Positions 16,952 through 26,136 of a stretch of 64,000 nucleotides of DNA are shown here, in pieces. The stretch spans positions 1 through 64,000 of the forward strand of contig JAILXW010000001.1 of NCBI GenBank assembly GCA_045430305.1, given 5' to 3'. A model generated the notes under the pieces. It was not told the origin of the DNA. It saw only the letters and a program-made list of their open reading frames with translations, and made no database searches. Made by a program: the position numbers and the translations under genes. This stretch comes from Agarilytica sp045430305. GTDB lineage: Bacteria; Pseudomonadota; Gammaproteobacteria; Pseudomonadales; Cellvibrionaceae. How positions within the stretch are numbered: position 1 is the first letter of the stretch; the number at the start of each line of letters is the position of its first letter.

Positions 16952-19426
16952 GTGAACGACCTTATTAAATTCCTTGGAAAAGCACTGCATACATTGGCAC
17001 ATTGGTTTAGCCATGTGTCTTTACGTGGGTTTGTTCTTGCTGCGGGGGTATGCATGGCATTCACGCTGCCTAGCCAGCGCTGGATGCAAAATCTAGATCA
17101 GCTAATGCTCCAAGGGGCATCTTATCTATTTGCCTCACCAAAAAGTTCCGCCGATATTGCCATTGTTCATGTGCCACAAGAGGAAATGACGACCTGGCAA
17201 ACGGATATCCATTCCTCTGGTAAGTTAGCCGCGCTTTTGGCTAATATTCTCAATTCTTCTGATTCCAGTATTGGACTTTTGTTAAACCAACCTTTGGATG
17301 TGGGTTCCGGCGCTGCCGATTTGTTAATTGAAAACTATGTCAAAGTGGGTGCAGATAAAAAGAATGACAAAGTCGCAGAAGCCCTAGTCGATAGAAAATA
17401 TATTCTCTTTAACCTGCTTAAAAACCCGCGAGTTGTTGTGGGAGTAGATAATTTTACTTTTAGTGGGCAAAAGCCCCTATTGTTAGAAGCTTCGTTTTTT
17501 GCGCAAATACCTGAATTTCTGAAAAAAATTGTTTGGCCGCCTTGTGGTTCGTGTTTCCGACGAGAAGAGGGTATTGCTATTGCGCGGCCTAAAGTCGATC
17601 AATTTTCCATAACACTGGGTGAAGAAGCGTTTAGTCAGATTGTACACCTTTCAGAAAATGGAGAGGTCTATAGCGGGTTTAGCACCGAGTTATTACGCAG
17701 TGCTCACAAAATTTCGCGGGACACAAACATTAAATGGGAATTTGAATCAGGTTTAGCACTGGGCGATACGTTTATTCCGCTGGCGACCTCTGGTGAGTTA
17801 ATCGCGCTGAATAATTTGTCTTCCCGTATGCGCCCGCTGATCAGCAGTATGCCTTTAGAAGAGGCGCTAGCTCGTAGCGCTTTTCAATCATTGATTCTTA
17901 TCGCCCGAGATGGCGACCCTCAAGCGGAAAAAATCGCCGCCTCGTTATATAGCATTCAAAATAATGCGGTGCTCGTGTCACCGTGGTGGGTACCATTACT
18001 TCGCATGGGAATTCTTATTGTGATTTCCTTGTATTTAGTACTGGCCTTAAGTCGCGTAAATATGCAGCTGGGCGTTATGATCAGTTTCGTCATTGGCTTT
18101 GGTTTACTAGGCCTGCAAATGGCCTTAGTTATGACTAAACAGTATTGGCTGCCGCTCGGCTTGCATTTTGTATGGCTGGCAATGGGGCATTTCTTACTGC
18201 TTGTCTGGATGTTAAAGAAAAAACGTATTCAGAGGTTGATCGATCGAGCAGACGATATCTGTATCGACCATGCAAAACAATTGCTAGATAAACAAGAAAT
18301 AAACAACGCCTATACACAATTAAAAGATTGTTCTGTGCGCGAACCACTTCTGCAGACGCTCTACGATATTTCTGAAGCTTATACCGACCAAAATGATTAT
18401 CAAAATGCCGTCGAAGTTTTAAACTCAATTAAGCTCAAGAAAAAGTCCTATAAAGATACTGAGCAAAAGTTGCAAGTTTTGATGACTATGATGAAAAGCG
18501 CAGAAAAGGAAGCGCATGAAGATGACATGCCTCTGCAAAAAACTATGGTCATTGATGCTGTCGGAATGGAAAATCGCGTACTAGGCCGCTATGAAATCGA
18601 GAAAGAAATTGGCCGTGGTGCCATGGGGCAGGTTTACTTAGGGTTCGACCCAAAAATTGCTCGTCGCGTTGCAATAAAAACAATGAAGTACGACGCGTTT
18701 AAAGCGAAGGAAAAAGAAGAGATTAAATCGCGATTTTTTCGCGAAGCGGAAGCGGCAGGCCGCCTAAACCATCCATCGATTGTGCAGGTGTACGATGTCG
18801 GCGAAGAGGGCGATTTGGCTTTTATCGCCATGGATTACGCTGAAGGTAAAGCGCTTAATCATTTTGTTACCCAAGATAACCTTTTACCAGTGTTTGAAGT
18901 CTATCGAATTATATGTGACGTGGCACAAGCCTTAGAGTACGCACATGAAAATAATATCGTGCACCGTGACGTTAAACCGGGGAATATTATTTACAACCCA
19001 TCGCCTTACCAAGTAAAAGTTACAGATTTCGGTATCGCACGCATAACAGATGACTCTAAGACTAATACCGGTGAAATTTTAGGGAGCCCTTTGTATATGG
19101 CACCCGAGCAGCTCAAAGGTAAAAAAGTAAATCGTTCGGCAGATATTTTTAGCTTGGGGGTGACTTTTTATCAGTTACTTACCGGCCATCTGCCATATTC
19201 TGGTGATAATCTCGCCGCGCTAACCTACGAAATTATTCACGGTAAACACAAGTCAGTACGCAGTGTGCGAAAAGATTTACCGGCCAGTGCCGCTCGTATT
19301 ACCAACCAAGCCCTGCAAAAAGATACCGAAGACCGCTATGAAACGGCTGCCGAAATGGCGTTAGTTATCAAAAAAGCGATTAAACGGGATTTTTCAGCAG
19401 AAGCGAAAAAGTCAGGGTATATTTGA
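16952..19426 (+). CDS. Membrane CHASE2-like sensor Ser/Thr protein kinase
   Basis: An 824-residue kinase of PknB type. It has an N-terminal membrane segment (about 26-40), an extracytoplasmic CHASE2-like sensor (about 45-345), three membrane segments (about 349-369, 373-394, 400-421), a helical TPR-like linker (about 425-520) and a complete kinase domain (about 547-812): GRGAMG 554-559, Lys576, HRD 671-673 with Asn678, DFG 692-694 and a GSPLYMAPEQ activation segment. It is thus predicted to be active and to signal from the periplasm inward. GTG start. The sequence QKTMVIDA just before the kinase domain offers a threonine that the flanking FHA proteins could bind; this is inference. It sits between two FHA genes, all co-directional. 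Confidence 0.93.
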   Translation: MNDLIKFLGKALHTLAHWFSHVSLRGFVLAAGVCMAFTLPSQRWMQNLDQLMLQGASYLFASPKSSADIAIVHVPQEEMTTWQTDIHSSGKLAALLANILNSSDSSIGLLLNQPLDVGSGAADLLIENYVKVGADKKNDKVAEALVDRKYILFNLLKNPRVVVGVDNFTFSGQKPLLLEASFFAQIPEFLKKIVWPPCGSCFRREEGIAIARPKVDQFSITLGEEAFSQIVHLSENGEVYSGFSTELLRSAHKISRDTNIKWEFESGLALGDTFIPLATSGELIALNNLSSRMRPLISSMPLEEALARSAFQSLILIARDGDPQAEKIAASLYSIQNNAVLVSPWWVPLLRMGILIVISLYLVLALSRVNMQLGVMISFVIGFGLLGLQMALVMTKQYWLPLGLHFVWLAMGHFLLLVWMLKKKRIQRLIDRADDICIDHAKQLLDKQEINNAYTQLKDCSVREPLLQTLYDISEAYTDQNDYQNAVEVLNSIKLKKKSYKDTEQKLQVLMTMMKSAEKEAHEDDMPLQKTMVIDAVGMENRVLGRYEIEKEIGRGAMGQVYLGFDPKIARRVAIKTMKYDAFKAKEKEEIKSRFFREAEAAGRLNHPSIVQVYDVGEEGDLAFIAMDYAEGKALNHFVTQDNLLPVFEVYRIICDVAQALEYAHENNIVHRDVKPGNIIYNPSPYQVKVTDFGIARITDDSKTNTGEILGSPLYMAPEQLKGKKVNRSADIFSLGVTFYQLLTGHLPYSGDNLAALTYEIIHGKHKSVRSVRKDLPASAARITNQALQKDTEDRYETAAEMALVIKKAIKRDFSAEAKKSGYI

Positions 19427-19457
19427 TGAAGCGAATAATAGAATTAGAGGAAACAAA

Positions 19458-19805
19458 ATGGCGGTTCTAGCTCAGCTCGTTGATGGCGTTGTTGCACAGA
19501 AGTTCGAAGTAAATGAAGTTCTCACCATAGGCCGCTTACCTCAAAATGATGTGGTGATTGATGATGCGTCGGTTAGCTCTCAGCATGCTGTGATAGAACG
19601 TAAAAGCAACCCAGACTTCCCCGATGTGGTGGAGTATTTTGTTAAAGACCTAGGCAGTACAAATGGTACTGAAGTAAATGGGGCTACTATCGAGAACTCG
19701 ACTCAGCTCCACCATCAAGACGAAGTCAAAGTCGCATGGACGAACTTTAAGTTCCTGGATGAAGATTCCGTCAACCTTGCAAAAACGGCTCATATTCTAA
19801 AATAG
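19458..19805 (+). CDS. FHA-domain protein (second)
   Basis: A 115-residue single-FHA protein: GR at 25-26, SSQHAV at 40-45 and DLGSTNG at 64-70. Spacing of these motifs is nearly the same as in the first FHA protein upstream of the kinase, with a small insertion in the middle, which suggests paralogy. It lies 31 bp after the kinase stop, with AGAGGAAA before the ATG, so it is very likely co-transcribed with the kinase. It would bind phosphothreonine on the kinase or a substrate. A structured T-rich hairpin follows and probably ends this transcript. Confidence 0.92.
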   Translation: MAVLAQLVDGVVAQKFEVNEVLTIGRLPQNDVVIDDASVSSQHAVIERKSNPDFPDVVEYFVKDLGSTNGTEVNGATIENSTQLHHQDEVKVAWTNFKFLDEDSVNLAKTAHILK

Positions 19806-19824
19806 CATTTGCCCCTTTCTAGTA

Positions 19825-19916
19825 CTTTTGGCGCTCTATACACATAAAAAATCGTCCTTTTTAATACAAGCTCTTCGCTTGTCTCGTCGCTGGGCGGCGC
19901 CAAAAGCATCTTTTTT
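19825..19916 (+). terminator. Structured terminator after the kinase/FHA genes
   Basis: CTTTTGGCGC at 19825-19834 pairs exactly with GCGCCAAAAG at 19897-19906. Inside is a second hairpin (ACAAGC/GCTTGT, 19866-19882). Six T follow at 19911-19916. The large branched form is unusual for a simple terminator. Confidence 0.5.
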
Positions 19917-20180
19917 GTGGTTATATCCAAAAGTATGAGATATAGCTTTTATCCATAAACTCATTTATAAGATTTTTTCTTGATCTTATCTAATCCCTTA
20001 TAAAACAATAAGTTACTTAGGTTTTCAGCCCGCTTGTCTCTGGTTTTTATGATATATCATAATATCAGGAGTTCGCGCTTATTAAGAAATATAATGAATC
20101 GAAGTGTTGTTCATCCAGCTAAATGTGACGTTCGTCGTAGCCTTCGTGTAAAAGTATGAGATCTATCTAATACTTTGAGC
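19917..20180. promoter_or_regulatory. Upstream region of the fimT-pilE operon
   Basis: An A/T-rich stretch of about 260 bp. It holds a perfect 16-bp palindrome TTATGATATATCATAA (20047-20062) and a 13-bp direct repeat AAAAGTATGAGAT (19929 and 20150), the second copy ending 18 bp before the fimT start. These could be operator or promoter elements; no sigma70 or sigma54 hexamer pair was convincing. Confidence 0.4.
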
Positions 20181-20693
20181 ATGAATACAAAAACTTCCCA
20201 AGGTTTTACTCTGCTTGAGTTGCTGGTCTCAGTGGCCATTGTTGCCATTGTTGCATTTATTGCTGTGCCAAATCTTGCGGAGATGGTTAATAAAAATCGA
20301 GTCGAGACAACCAAGTCGACTCTGGTTAATTCCATAGTTTCCGCACGCAGTGAAGCGGTTTCTCGCAATTTATCGGTTGGTCTTTGCCCGACGACAAATG
20401 GTACTTCATGTGGCACCGGGGGCGATGACCTTCAATGGCTAGCCTTTGCCGACGAAGATGGTGATGAGAGCTTTGACGCTGGAGAGACAATACTCGGCGT
20501 ATACCAAGGTGAGGAGGGAGTGAATTTCGAAACCGAAGCGACAGGCCTTCTTTTTTTTGCTGATGGCTCTGTTGGTGCATCGGTTGTTTTTAATGTGTGC
20601 AGCGATAACACTGACCCGGCGGATACCTACAAAGTCACTATTCGAGCAACTGGAAGACCGAGTGTCGAGCGCCCAGGAGAATGCGATCCATGA
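20181..20693 (+). CDS. fimT: Minor pseudopilin FimT/GspH family
   Basis: A 170-residue type IV minor pilin. The class III leader is short (MNTKTSQG), cleaved before F in GFTLLELLVSVAIVAIVAFIAVPN, with Glu5 of the mature protein present. The C-terminal half has paired Cys (GLCPTTNGTSC; VCSDN; GECDP), as in FimT/FimU, which prime pilus assembly and can take part in DNA uptake. It is first in the operon fimT-pilV-pilW-pilX-pilY1-pilE. The frame opens at TTG 20175, but ATG 20181 is the likely start. Its stop overlaps the pilV start. Confidence 0.92.
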   Translation: MNTKTSQGFTLLELLVSVAIVAIVAFIAVPNLAEMVNKNRVETTKSTLVNSIVSARSEAVSRNLSVGLCPTTNGTSCGTGGDDLQWLAFADEDGDESFDAGETILGVYQGEEGVNFETEATGLLFFADGSVGASVVFNVCSDNTDPADTYKVTIRATGRPSVERPGECDP

Positions 20694-21253
20694 TCAAGCA
20701 CCAAAAAGGCGCTGGCCTCATCGAAGTCCTTATCGCTTTTCTGTTACTCAGTATCGGGGGCGTGGGCCTTGCATCAATGCAAATTAAAGCTAAGCGTATG
20801 AGTTATGAAGCGGTACAGCGCTCAGTGGCGACTTCTTTGGCGCGCGATATCATCGAGCGCATGCGCAACAACCCATCCTCGCTGGCGAGCTACGTTACAA
20901 ACAACCTTGGTAATAGCTCAATTTCTGCCGAGCCTTCACCCAACTGTATTGATGTCGCTTGTTCTAACGCTCAGCTCGCAGCTCATGACTTGTGGGAGTG
21001 GGAACGTTCACTCGATGGAGCTTCAGAACAAATTGAAGTCAGTGGTAATAGTGTTTTTGCCGGTGGCTTGGATACACCGCGCGCTTGCATTACCAATACA
21101 AATGGCCAGGTTGCGGTTGCCATCGTATGGAAGGGGTATCAGGAAATGACTAACCCCACTAATAGTACCTGTGGTGAAGGTTTGGGCCTATATGGCACGA
21201 ACGAAGCTGAACGCCAAGTCGTATTAATTGGCACCTATGTGGATGCGCTGTAA
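20690..21253 (+). CDS. pilV: Type IV pilus minor pilin PilV
   Basis: A 187-residue minor pilin with leader MIKHQKGAG and the N-terminal helix LIEVLIAFLLLSIGGVGLASMQ, typical of PilV (G-x-x-L-I-E-V-L-I-A). The ATG at 20690 overlaps the fimT stop as ATGA and has AGGAG ten bases upstream; an ATG at 20681 would be only one base from that site. The globular part has several Cys (SPNCIDVACS, PRACITN, STCGEG). PilV works with FimT, PilW, PilX and PilY1 in the tip priming complex of the pilus. Confidence 0.92.
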   Translation: MIKHQKGAGLIEVLIAFLLLSIGGVGLASMQIKAKRMSYEAVQRSVATSLARDIIERMRNNPSSLASYVTNNLGNSSISAEPSPNCIDVACSNAQLAAHDLWEWERSLDGASEQIEVSGNSVFAGGLDTPRACITNTNGQVAVAIVWKGYQEMTNPTNSTCGEGLGLYGTNEAERQVVLIGTYVDAL

Positions 21254-21262
21254 GGCGAAAAA

Positions 21263-22249
21263 ATGAAAAACACCTTTATACAAAAAAGTCGCGTGAGTGG
21301 ATTTACCCTAATTGAGTTAATGGTGTCGCTTGCGCTTGGTTCGGTTCTGGTCGGTGGTATAGCGGGAATGTATTTAGAGACTCGCCAAAATATTGCGCAA
21401 GACGAACAGATGGCGCGCTTGCAAGAAAATGCCCGTTATACATTGGAGCTGTTAAAAAGAGAAATTGCATTATCGGGCTTTTTTGCCGGCAAGGGGCAAG
21501 TTGCCGAAGAGCTTGACGCTGCAGATGTAGCAGAGAATTGTGCGCCGTATGACTGGGCGACAGAGTTAGGTGCTATGGAATTTACAAACGATATGCCTAG
21601 TAGCGGCACTATTACCACTACCGGCGGCACATTTTTAACTTGTCTAGATTCCGCTGATATTCAAGAAGGCTCAGACCTAATTGTCTTAAAGCGCACGGCC
21701 GATGCACCAACGTTAAGCGACGGTAATTTGATGACTGCTGATGCAGATACTAGCCAGTGGTATCTGCGCATCGAAGATTATACTAATTATTCATGGGTAT
21801 ACCTTGAAGGTGCGGTTGATTCAGATGATGCGACGCCAGGCTCTGCTGTCGATTACTGGGAATATTACGTAAAGATTTTTTATCTTCGAGAATACACCGA
21901 TGAAGAAGACGATGGCATTCCGGCTTTGTGCCAAACACAGCTGGTTGGCGATGGTATGGAAGAGCAATGCCTTGTCGAAGGTGTGGAAGACTTACAGTTT
22001 GAATTAGGGGTTGATTACGATGATGACGGCGTAGCCGAGCGTTATCTAAGTAACCCTGGTGGCGGTGATTTTGACGTGGCTGTTTCAATGCGTGTGCATA
22101 TTCTAATGCGCAGCCTAAATACCATTTCAAATTATACCAATGAAAAATCATATCGGCTCGGGAGCCGAACTATCGCCCCTTTAAACGATGGGTATATCCG
22201 TAAAGTTTTCACGACAACAGTATCGTTACGGAATATTCACAACTCTTAA
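21263..22249 (+). CDS. pilW: Type IV pilus minor pilin PilW
   Basis: A 328-residue minor pilin with the prepilin cleavage region SGFTLIELMVSLALGSVLVGGIAGMYLETRQ and a long globular domain, matching PilW in length and position. The ATG at 21263 follows AAGGCGA closely. It includes Asp-rich loops such as DYDDDGVAERYL near the C-terminus. In other bacteria PilW is part of the minor pilin-PilY1 complex that starts pilus assembly. It lies nine bases after pilV in the same operon. Confidence 0.93.
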   Translation: MKNTFIQKSRVSGFTLIELMVSLALGSVLVGGIAGMYLETRQNIAQDEQMARLQENARYTLELLKREIALSGFFAGKGQVAEELDAADVAENCAPYDWATELGAMEFTNDMPSSGTITTTGGTFLTCLDSADIQEGSDLIVLKRTADAPTLSDGNLMTADADTSQWYLRIEDYTNYSWVYLEGAVDSDDATPGSAVDYWEYYVKIFYLREYTDEEDDGIPALCQTQLVGDGMEEQCLVEGVEDLQFELGVDYDDDGVAERYLSNPGGGDFDVAVSMRVHILMRSLNTISNYTNEKSYRLGSRTIAPLNDGYIRKVFTTTVSLRNIHNS

Positions 22250-22348
22250 AACGTTAATCTTTATAGATGTAAATTGTGAATGTTGTTCGCGGAAAACAAC
22301 AAAAGAAAGACGCAAAAAATAGCCAAGCACAAGCAAGAGAATCAAAAG

Positions 22349-22879
22349 ATGAAAAACCTTAATACTTCAAAGAAACAAACGGGTGCAGTTCTCATTCTGG
22401 CGCTTGTTTTTCTTGCTATGACAGCAATGATTTCTTCTTCCGTGTTAAACACGAGCGTGTTAGAAGTCAAAATGGTGGGTAACGCTCAATTTAAAGAAGA
22501 GGCGTTTCAAGTGGCCGAAGGTGTTTTAGATGGAATTCTCACAGACTACAGAACGATTCTGCCTGGTACAAATAAGGTTAGCTATACCTCTTGTAGCTCA
22601 GGCAGCAGTGCGAGTAATTGCGGTGACACAAGTATGACACTCCCAGCGGCAATTACTGCTGTCTCGACGGGCGTTGATCTGTCTTTTCAAGCAAAAAGGT
22701 TGGGTCCTTTAGAAGCCTCTATGCCTGTTATTTTAGATGATACCGTAGCTTCCAGTGCCGCGCAGTTTTCGGCCGCATTGTATGAGACTTCGGCAATTTA
22801 CGACGGTAGGGATGCTAAGTTGGGGTATCAAGAAGTTTACGAAGGAATAGCAGTTCGCGTTCCTGCAAACAACCAGTAA
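22349..22879 (+). CDS. pilX: Pilus assembly protein PilX
   Basis: A 176-residue protein with a PilX N-terminal domain: KKQTGAVLILALVFLAMTAMISSSVLNTS. This is a membrane helix without the classical GFTLIE motif, as is normal for PilX. The body has a Cys pair (SYTSCSS...SNCGDT). The frame stays open upstream to 22280, but the extra 23 residues are Lys/Gln-rich and do not look like a pilin leader; ATG 22349 has AGAGA upstream. It precedes pilY1 by 18 bp. PilX belongs to the tip complex and affects aggregation in some species. Confidence 0.88.
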   Translation: MKNLNTSKKQTGAVLILALVFLAMTAMISSSVLNTSVLEVKMVGNAQFKEEAFQVAEGVLDGILTDYRTILPGTNKVSYTSCSSGSSASNCGDTSMTLPAAITAVSTGVDLSFQAKRLGPLEASMPVILDDTVASSAAQFSAALYETSAIYDGRDAKLGYQEVYEGIAVRVPANNQ

Positions 22880-22897
22880 AACACTGGGAGTGATGTG

Positions 22898-25800
22898 ATG
22901 AAAAATATGAAGTTAAAACAAATTCTTACCTACACCTTGGTGTGGGCATTCTATTTTTACGGTACTGCAAACGCCGATGATACGGATATTTATGTGAATT
23001 CGTCGGGGTCGAATGGTGCACCGTATTTGATGTTTATGTTGGACTATCGCCAAGATTTAAGCGGCCCCTATTGTACAAACAGTGGGAATCAATCAAGACG
23101 TTGCATTAATGTTTTGGCATCAGGTGAAGCCTTATCTTTATTGCAGTCGCTAGATGCGATGGTCAACGGAGTGCCGGGTGATGGTGATAACGATGGAGTA
23201 GGTGATAGTGCCGCAGCAGCAGCTGCCGATGGTGATGCTGATTTTGATGGTCTACGTGATTCGGCTGGCGACATTAGCGGGTTTGAAGCCTCCAAAATTC
23301 AAGCCCTTGTTGCTGTCGTACGCGCGGTGTTTGATAAATTCGACGGTATCAACGTTGGTATGATGATGCCCAATAATGATGGTGGCGGCACCATTCTCCG
23401 TGGCTATGAAGAGTTTCAAGCGAACGATGCCAATGGGGCTAAGGCTGAACTTGTTGATATATTGTTGAATTTGCCCATGCCGAGCCAAGGTAATGATTAC
23501 CACGAAAGCCAGCCGAAAGAAATGCACTATGAATGGTACCAGTACATTAATGGCGGTCGAGTGGCATTCGGCGATGAAACTGCAAATAACTTTCAAGGCA
23601 CAAATACACCAGCACCCGATTCTTCGATTTGGACGGGTGGGGTAGGTAGTCGTTCTTACGTCTCGCCATTTGCTGCAAACCCTTCAGATTTTGAATGTAC
23701 TAAGTTTTATCAAGTTTATGCAACCTCAGGCAATGAAGGCGGTAGCGATAGCGACTTAAGTTCGGAAATTACATCGGCATTTGATTCTGCATCAGCGAGT
23801 AAGTTCGAAGACATGATGGACTTTATGACTAACAACGATATGTTGACTCTGAGTGCCGGCGATCAAACCTTAAAAAGCTGGTTTATTCAAGTGGGTAACT
23901 CAGCGGCTTTTGCGGATGATTGGGCAGAAGCTGCCGAAACTGATGATCAATATATGAGTGTTGCACAAGGTGCTAATTTAGTGAATGTGCAGGCGACTTT
24001 AGAAGCCGCTTTTATCGAAGCGCTAAGTGTTAGTACCACATTTGTTGCGGCGTCGGTTCCTGTAAACGTATTTAACCGAATTCAAACATTGGATAATTTT
24101 TATATCGCGTTGTTTGAAGCTGGTTCAACGCCACGTTGGCCTGGCAATATTAAAAAATTAAAAATGGTCGATACTGACGATGATGGACGGTTTGATGATA
24201 TTCAAGATGCGCTGAATCAATCAGCCTTCAGTTCCGACGACGGGCGAATCAAATATGAGTCATTAACTTATTGGACAGATTCCGGCGCACTTCCTGCTGC
24301 AGACCCAACTGAAAATGAAGTAACCGGTCGTGACGGCCGCTCGGTAGAACGAGGCGGTACAGGGCAAAAAATTCCTGGTTTTATTAGCGGCACAATTGGC
24401 GATGATAACTCTGGCGGCAGACAAATGTATTTTGAAACGGGCGCAGGTGCGCTTCGGGCATTTAATGCGGATAACGCTACAGCAACATATTTACAAAGCT
24501 TTTTAGGTTCTGCGTCAGTCAGTGATGCAGAAGATATGATTCGCTGGGCGCGGGGCCAAGATGTAGATAACGAGGATGGTGATGCTGACACAGATGATCC
24601 TCGCGCATGGTTGATGGGTGATGCTATTCACTCGCGTCCGCTCGCGATCAACTTTGGTGCAACTTCTGGCTATTCAGAATCGAATCCTGATATTCGTTTA
24701 TACATGGGTACCAACGACGGTATTTTTCATGCCTTCGAAAATACCGATGCTTCTGGTAACGATACCGGTGTAGAAACCTTTGCCTTTGCACCAACAGAGT
24801 TAATGGGAATATTTGATACATTACGTACAAACGGAACGGCTGACCACCCCTATGGTGTTGATGGTGAGCCGGTAGCGCTAGTCGTTGATAATGATGCCGA
24901 TGGCACAATCGAGACTGCTGATAATGATGAGGTATATGTATATTTTGGATTGCGTCGTGGTGGAAAGTCATACTACGCAATGGATATGAGCGACCCTGCT
25001 GGCGTGCCGGAATTATTGTTCCATATTGATAAATCTGGTGACTTTAGCGAATTAGGTATGACATTTTCTAAGCCTCGCGTTGTAAAAGTCGATTACGACG
25101 GCACGGAAACTGATGCTTTAATTTTTGCCGGTGGTTACGACACGAATAAAGATGGGAATGGGACGGGCAGTGACGGTAGCCGCAGTGCAGACAGTGAAGG
25201 GAACGCAATTTACGTTGTGAATGCGCGTACCGGTGCTCTAATATGGAAAGTCGCCGGTGGTGGTAGCACCGGAGCCGTGAGTAATACGGTGTACCGAGAT
25301 GCTAGTATGGATTATTCAATTGCTTCTGCAATCTCTGTGTTTGACAGCAACCGTAATGGAGTGATTGACCGGCTGTACGTTGGTGATTTGGGTGGCTTAG
25401 TTTGGCGGGTGGATTTACCGGAAGGTAACGCTGACAACTCAGACCACCGTTTGGAAAATTGGTCTGCTACTGTTTTGGCGAATGTTGGTTCGGCGGCGGC
25501 GGCGAATGATCGACGCTTTTTCCATGCGCCTGATGTTGTTCAAACGCGCGACTCCACAGGGCGTTACGACGGTGTGGTTATCGGTTCTGGAGATAGAGCC
25601 AACCCATTAGAAACCGACGATTCAAACCAACTGTACTTAATAAAAGACCGGAACGTAGATTCTGGTACGCCTCCTTCTACAAGCTTTGTACCGAGTGATC
25701 TCGCCGATTTGTCGAGCTGTGGTACAACCTGTGATTACACAAACGGTTGGGTGTTGACGCTGAGCGACTCTGGTGAAAAAGGCCTTTCTGCACCACTTGT

Positions 25801-26131
25801 CGCAGATGGTAATATTTTCTATACCTCGTATGTTCCAAATGCAGGTGGAACAAACTCTTGTGCCCCGGCAGAGGGCAGTGGCAAGCTTTATATTCTTGAA
25901 CTTTCAGATGGTGACGCCGCCTTTAGCGGTGCAGCGGGTATGAACATTGGCCCAGGTATTCCTGCATCACCGATTGCAATTAGTGGTGATACGATATTGT
26001 TGCCTGGTACTGGTGTTGATGGTGATTTGGTACCAGATGACCTGGATTTGGGTGACGGCCAGTTGATATCTCCACCGGGTAACCCGGTTTGGCAAATATA
26101 CTGGCGCGCCCCAGGTAAAGATCGTCTTTAA
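22898..26131 (+). CDS. pilY1: Type IV pilus tip adhesin/assembly factor PilY1
   Basis: A 1077-residue secreted protein: signal peptide ending GTANA, an N-terminal von Willebrand A-like region (from YLMFMLDYRQDLSG to FDKFDGINVGMMM), and a C-terminal beta-propeller with the PilY1 hallmark SVFDSNRNGVIDRLYVGDLGGLVWRVDL. Many Asp-rich, calcium-loop-like segments occur (GDGDNDGVGD, DGDADFDGLRD, DTDDDGRFDD, YDTNKDGNG). The MIDAS motif expected at the start of the vWA (DxSxS) is replaced by DYRQDLSG, so metal binding there may be lost. ATG 22898 has GGGAG seven bases upstream. PilY1 caps the pilus and controls extension, adhesion and surface sensing. Confidence 0.93.
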   Translation: MKNMKLKQILTYTLVWAFYFYGTANADDTDIYVNSSGSNGAPYLMFMLDYRQDLSGPYCTNSGNQSRRCINVLASGEALSLLQSLDAMVNGVPGDGDNDGVGDSAAAAAADGDADFDGLRDSAGDISGFEASKIQALVAVVRAVFDKFDGINVGMMMPNNDGGGTILRGYEEFQANDANGAKAELVDILLNLPMPSQGNDYHESQPKEMHYEWYQYINGGRVAFGDETANNFQGTNTPAPDSSIWTGGVGSRSYVSPFAANPSDFECTKFYQVYATSGNEGGSDSDLSSEITSAFDSASASKFEDMMDFMTNNDMLTLSAGDQTLKSWFIQVGNSAAFADDWAEAAETDDQYMSVAQGANLVNVQATLEAAFIEALSVSTTFVAASVPVNVFNRIQTLDNFYIALFEAGSTPRWPGNIKKLKMVDTDDDGRFDDIQDALNQSAFSSDDGRIKYESLTYWTDSGALPAADPTENEVTGRDGRSVERGGTGQKIPGFISGTIGDDNSGGRQMYFETGAGALRAFNADNATATYLQSFLGSASVSDAEDMIRWARGQDVDNEDGDADTDDPRAWLMGDAIHSRPLAINFGATSGYSESNPDIRLYMGTNDGIFHAFENTDASGNDTGVETFAFAPTELMGIFDTLRTNGTADHPYGVDGEPVALVVDNDADGTIETADNDEVYVYFGLRRGGKSYYAMDMSDPAGVPELLFHIDKSGDFSELGMTFSKPRVVKVDYDGTETDALIFAGGYDTNKDGNGTGSDGSRSADSEGNAIYVVNARTGALIWKVAGGGSTGAVSNTVYRDASMDYSIASAISVFDSNRNGVIDRLYVGDLGGLVWRVDLPEGNADNSDHRLENWSATVLANVGSAAAANDRRFFHAPDVVQTRDSTGRYDGVVIGSGDRANPLETDDSNQLYLIKDRNVDSGTPPSTSFVPSDLADLSSCGTTCDYTNGWVLTLSDSGEKGLSAPLVADGNIFYTSYVPNAGGTNSCAPAEGSGKLYILELSDGDAAFSGAAGMNIGPGIPASPIAISGDTILLPGTGVDGDLVPDDLDLGDGQLISPPGNPVWQIYWRAPGKDRL

Positions 26132-26136
26132 GGAAT

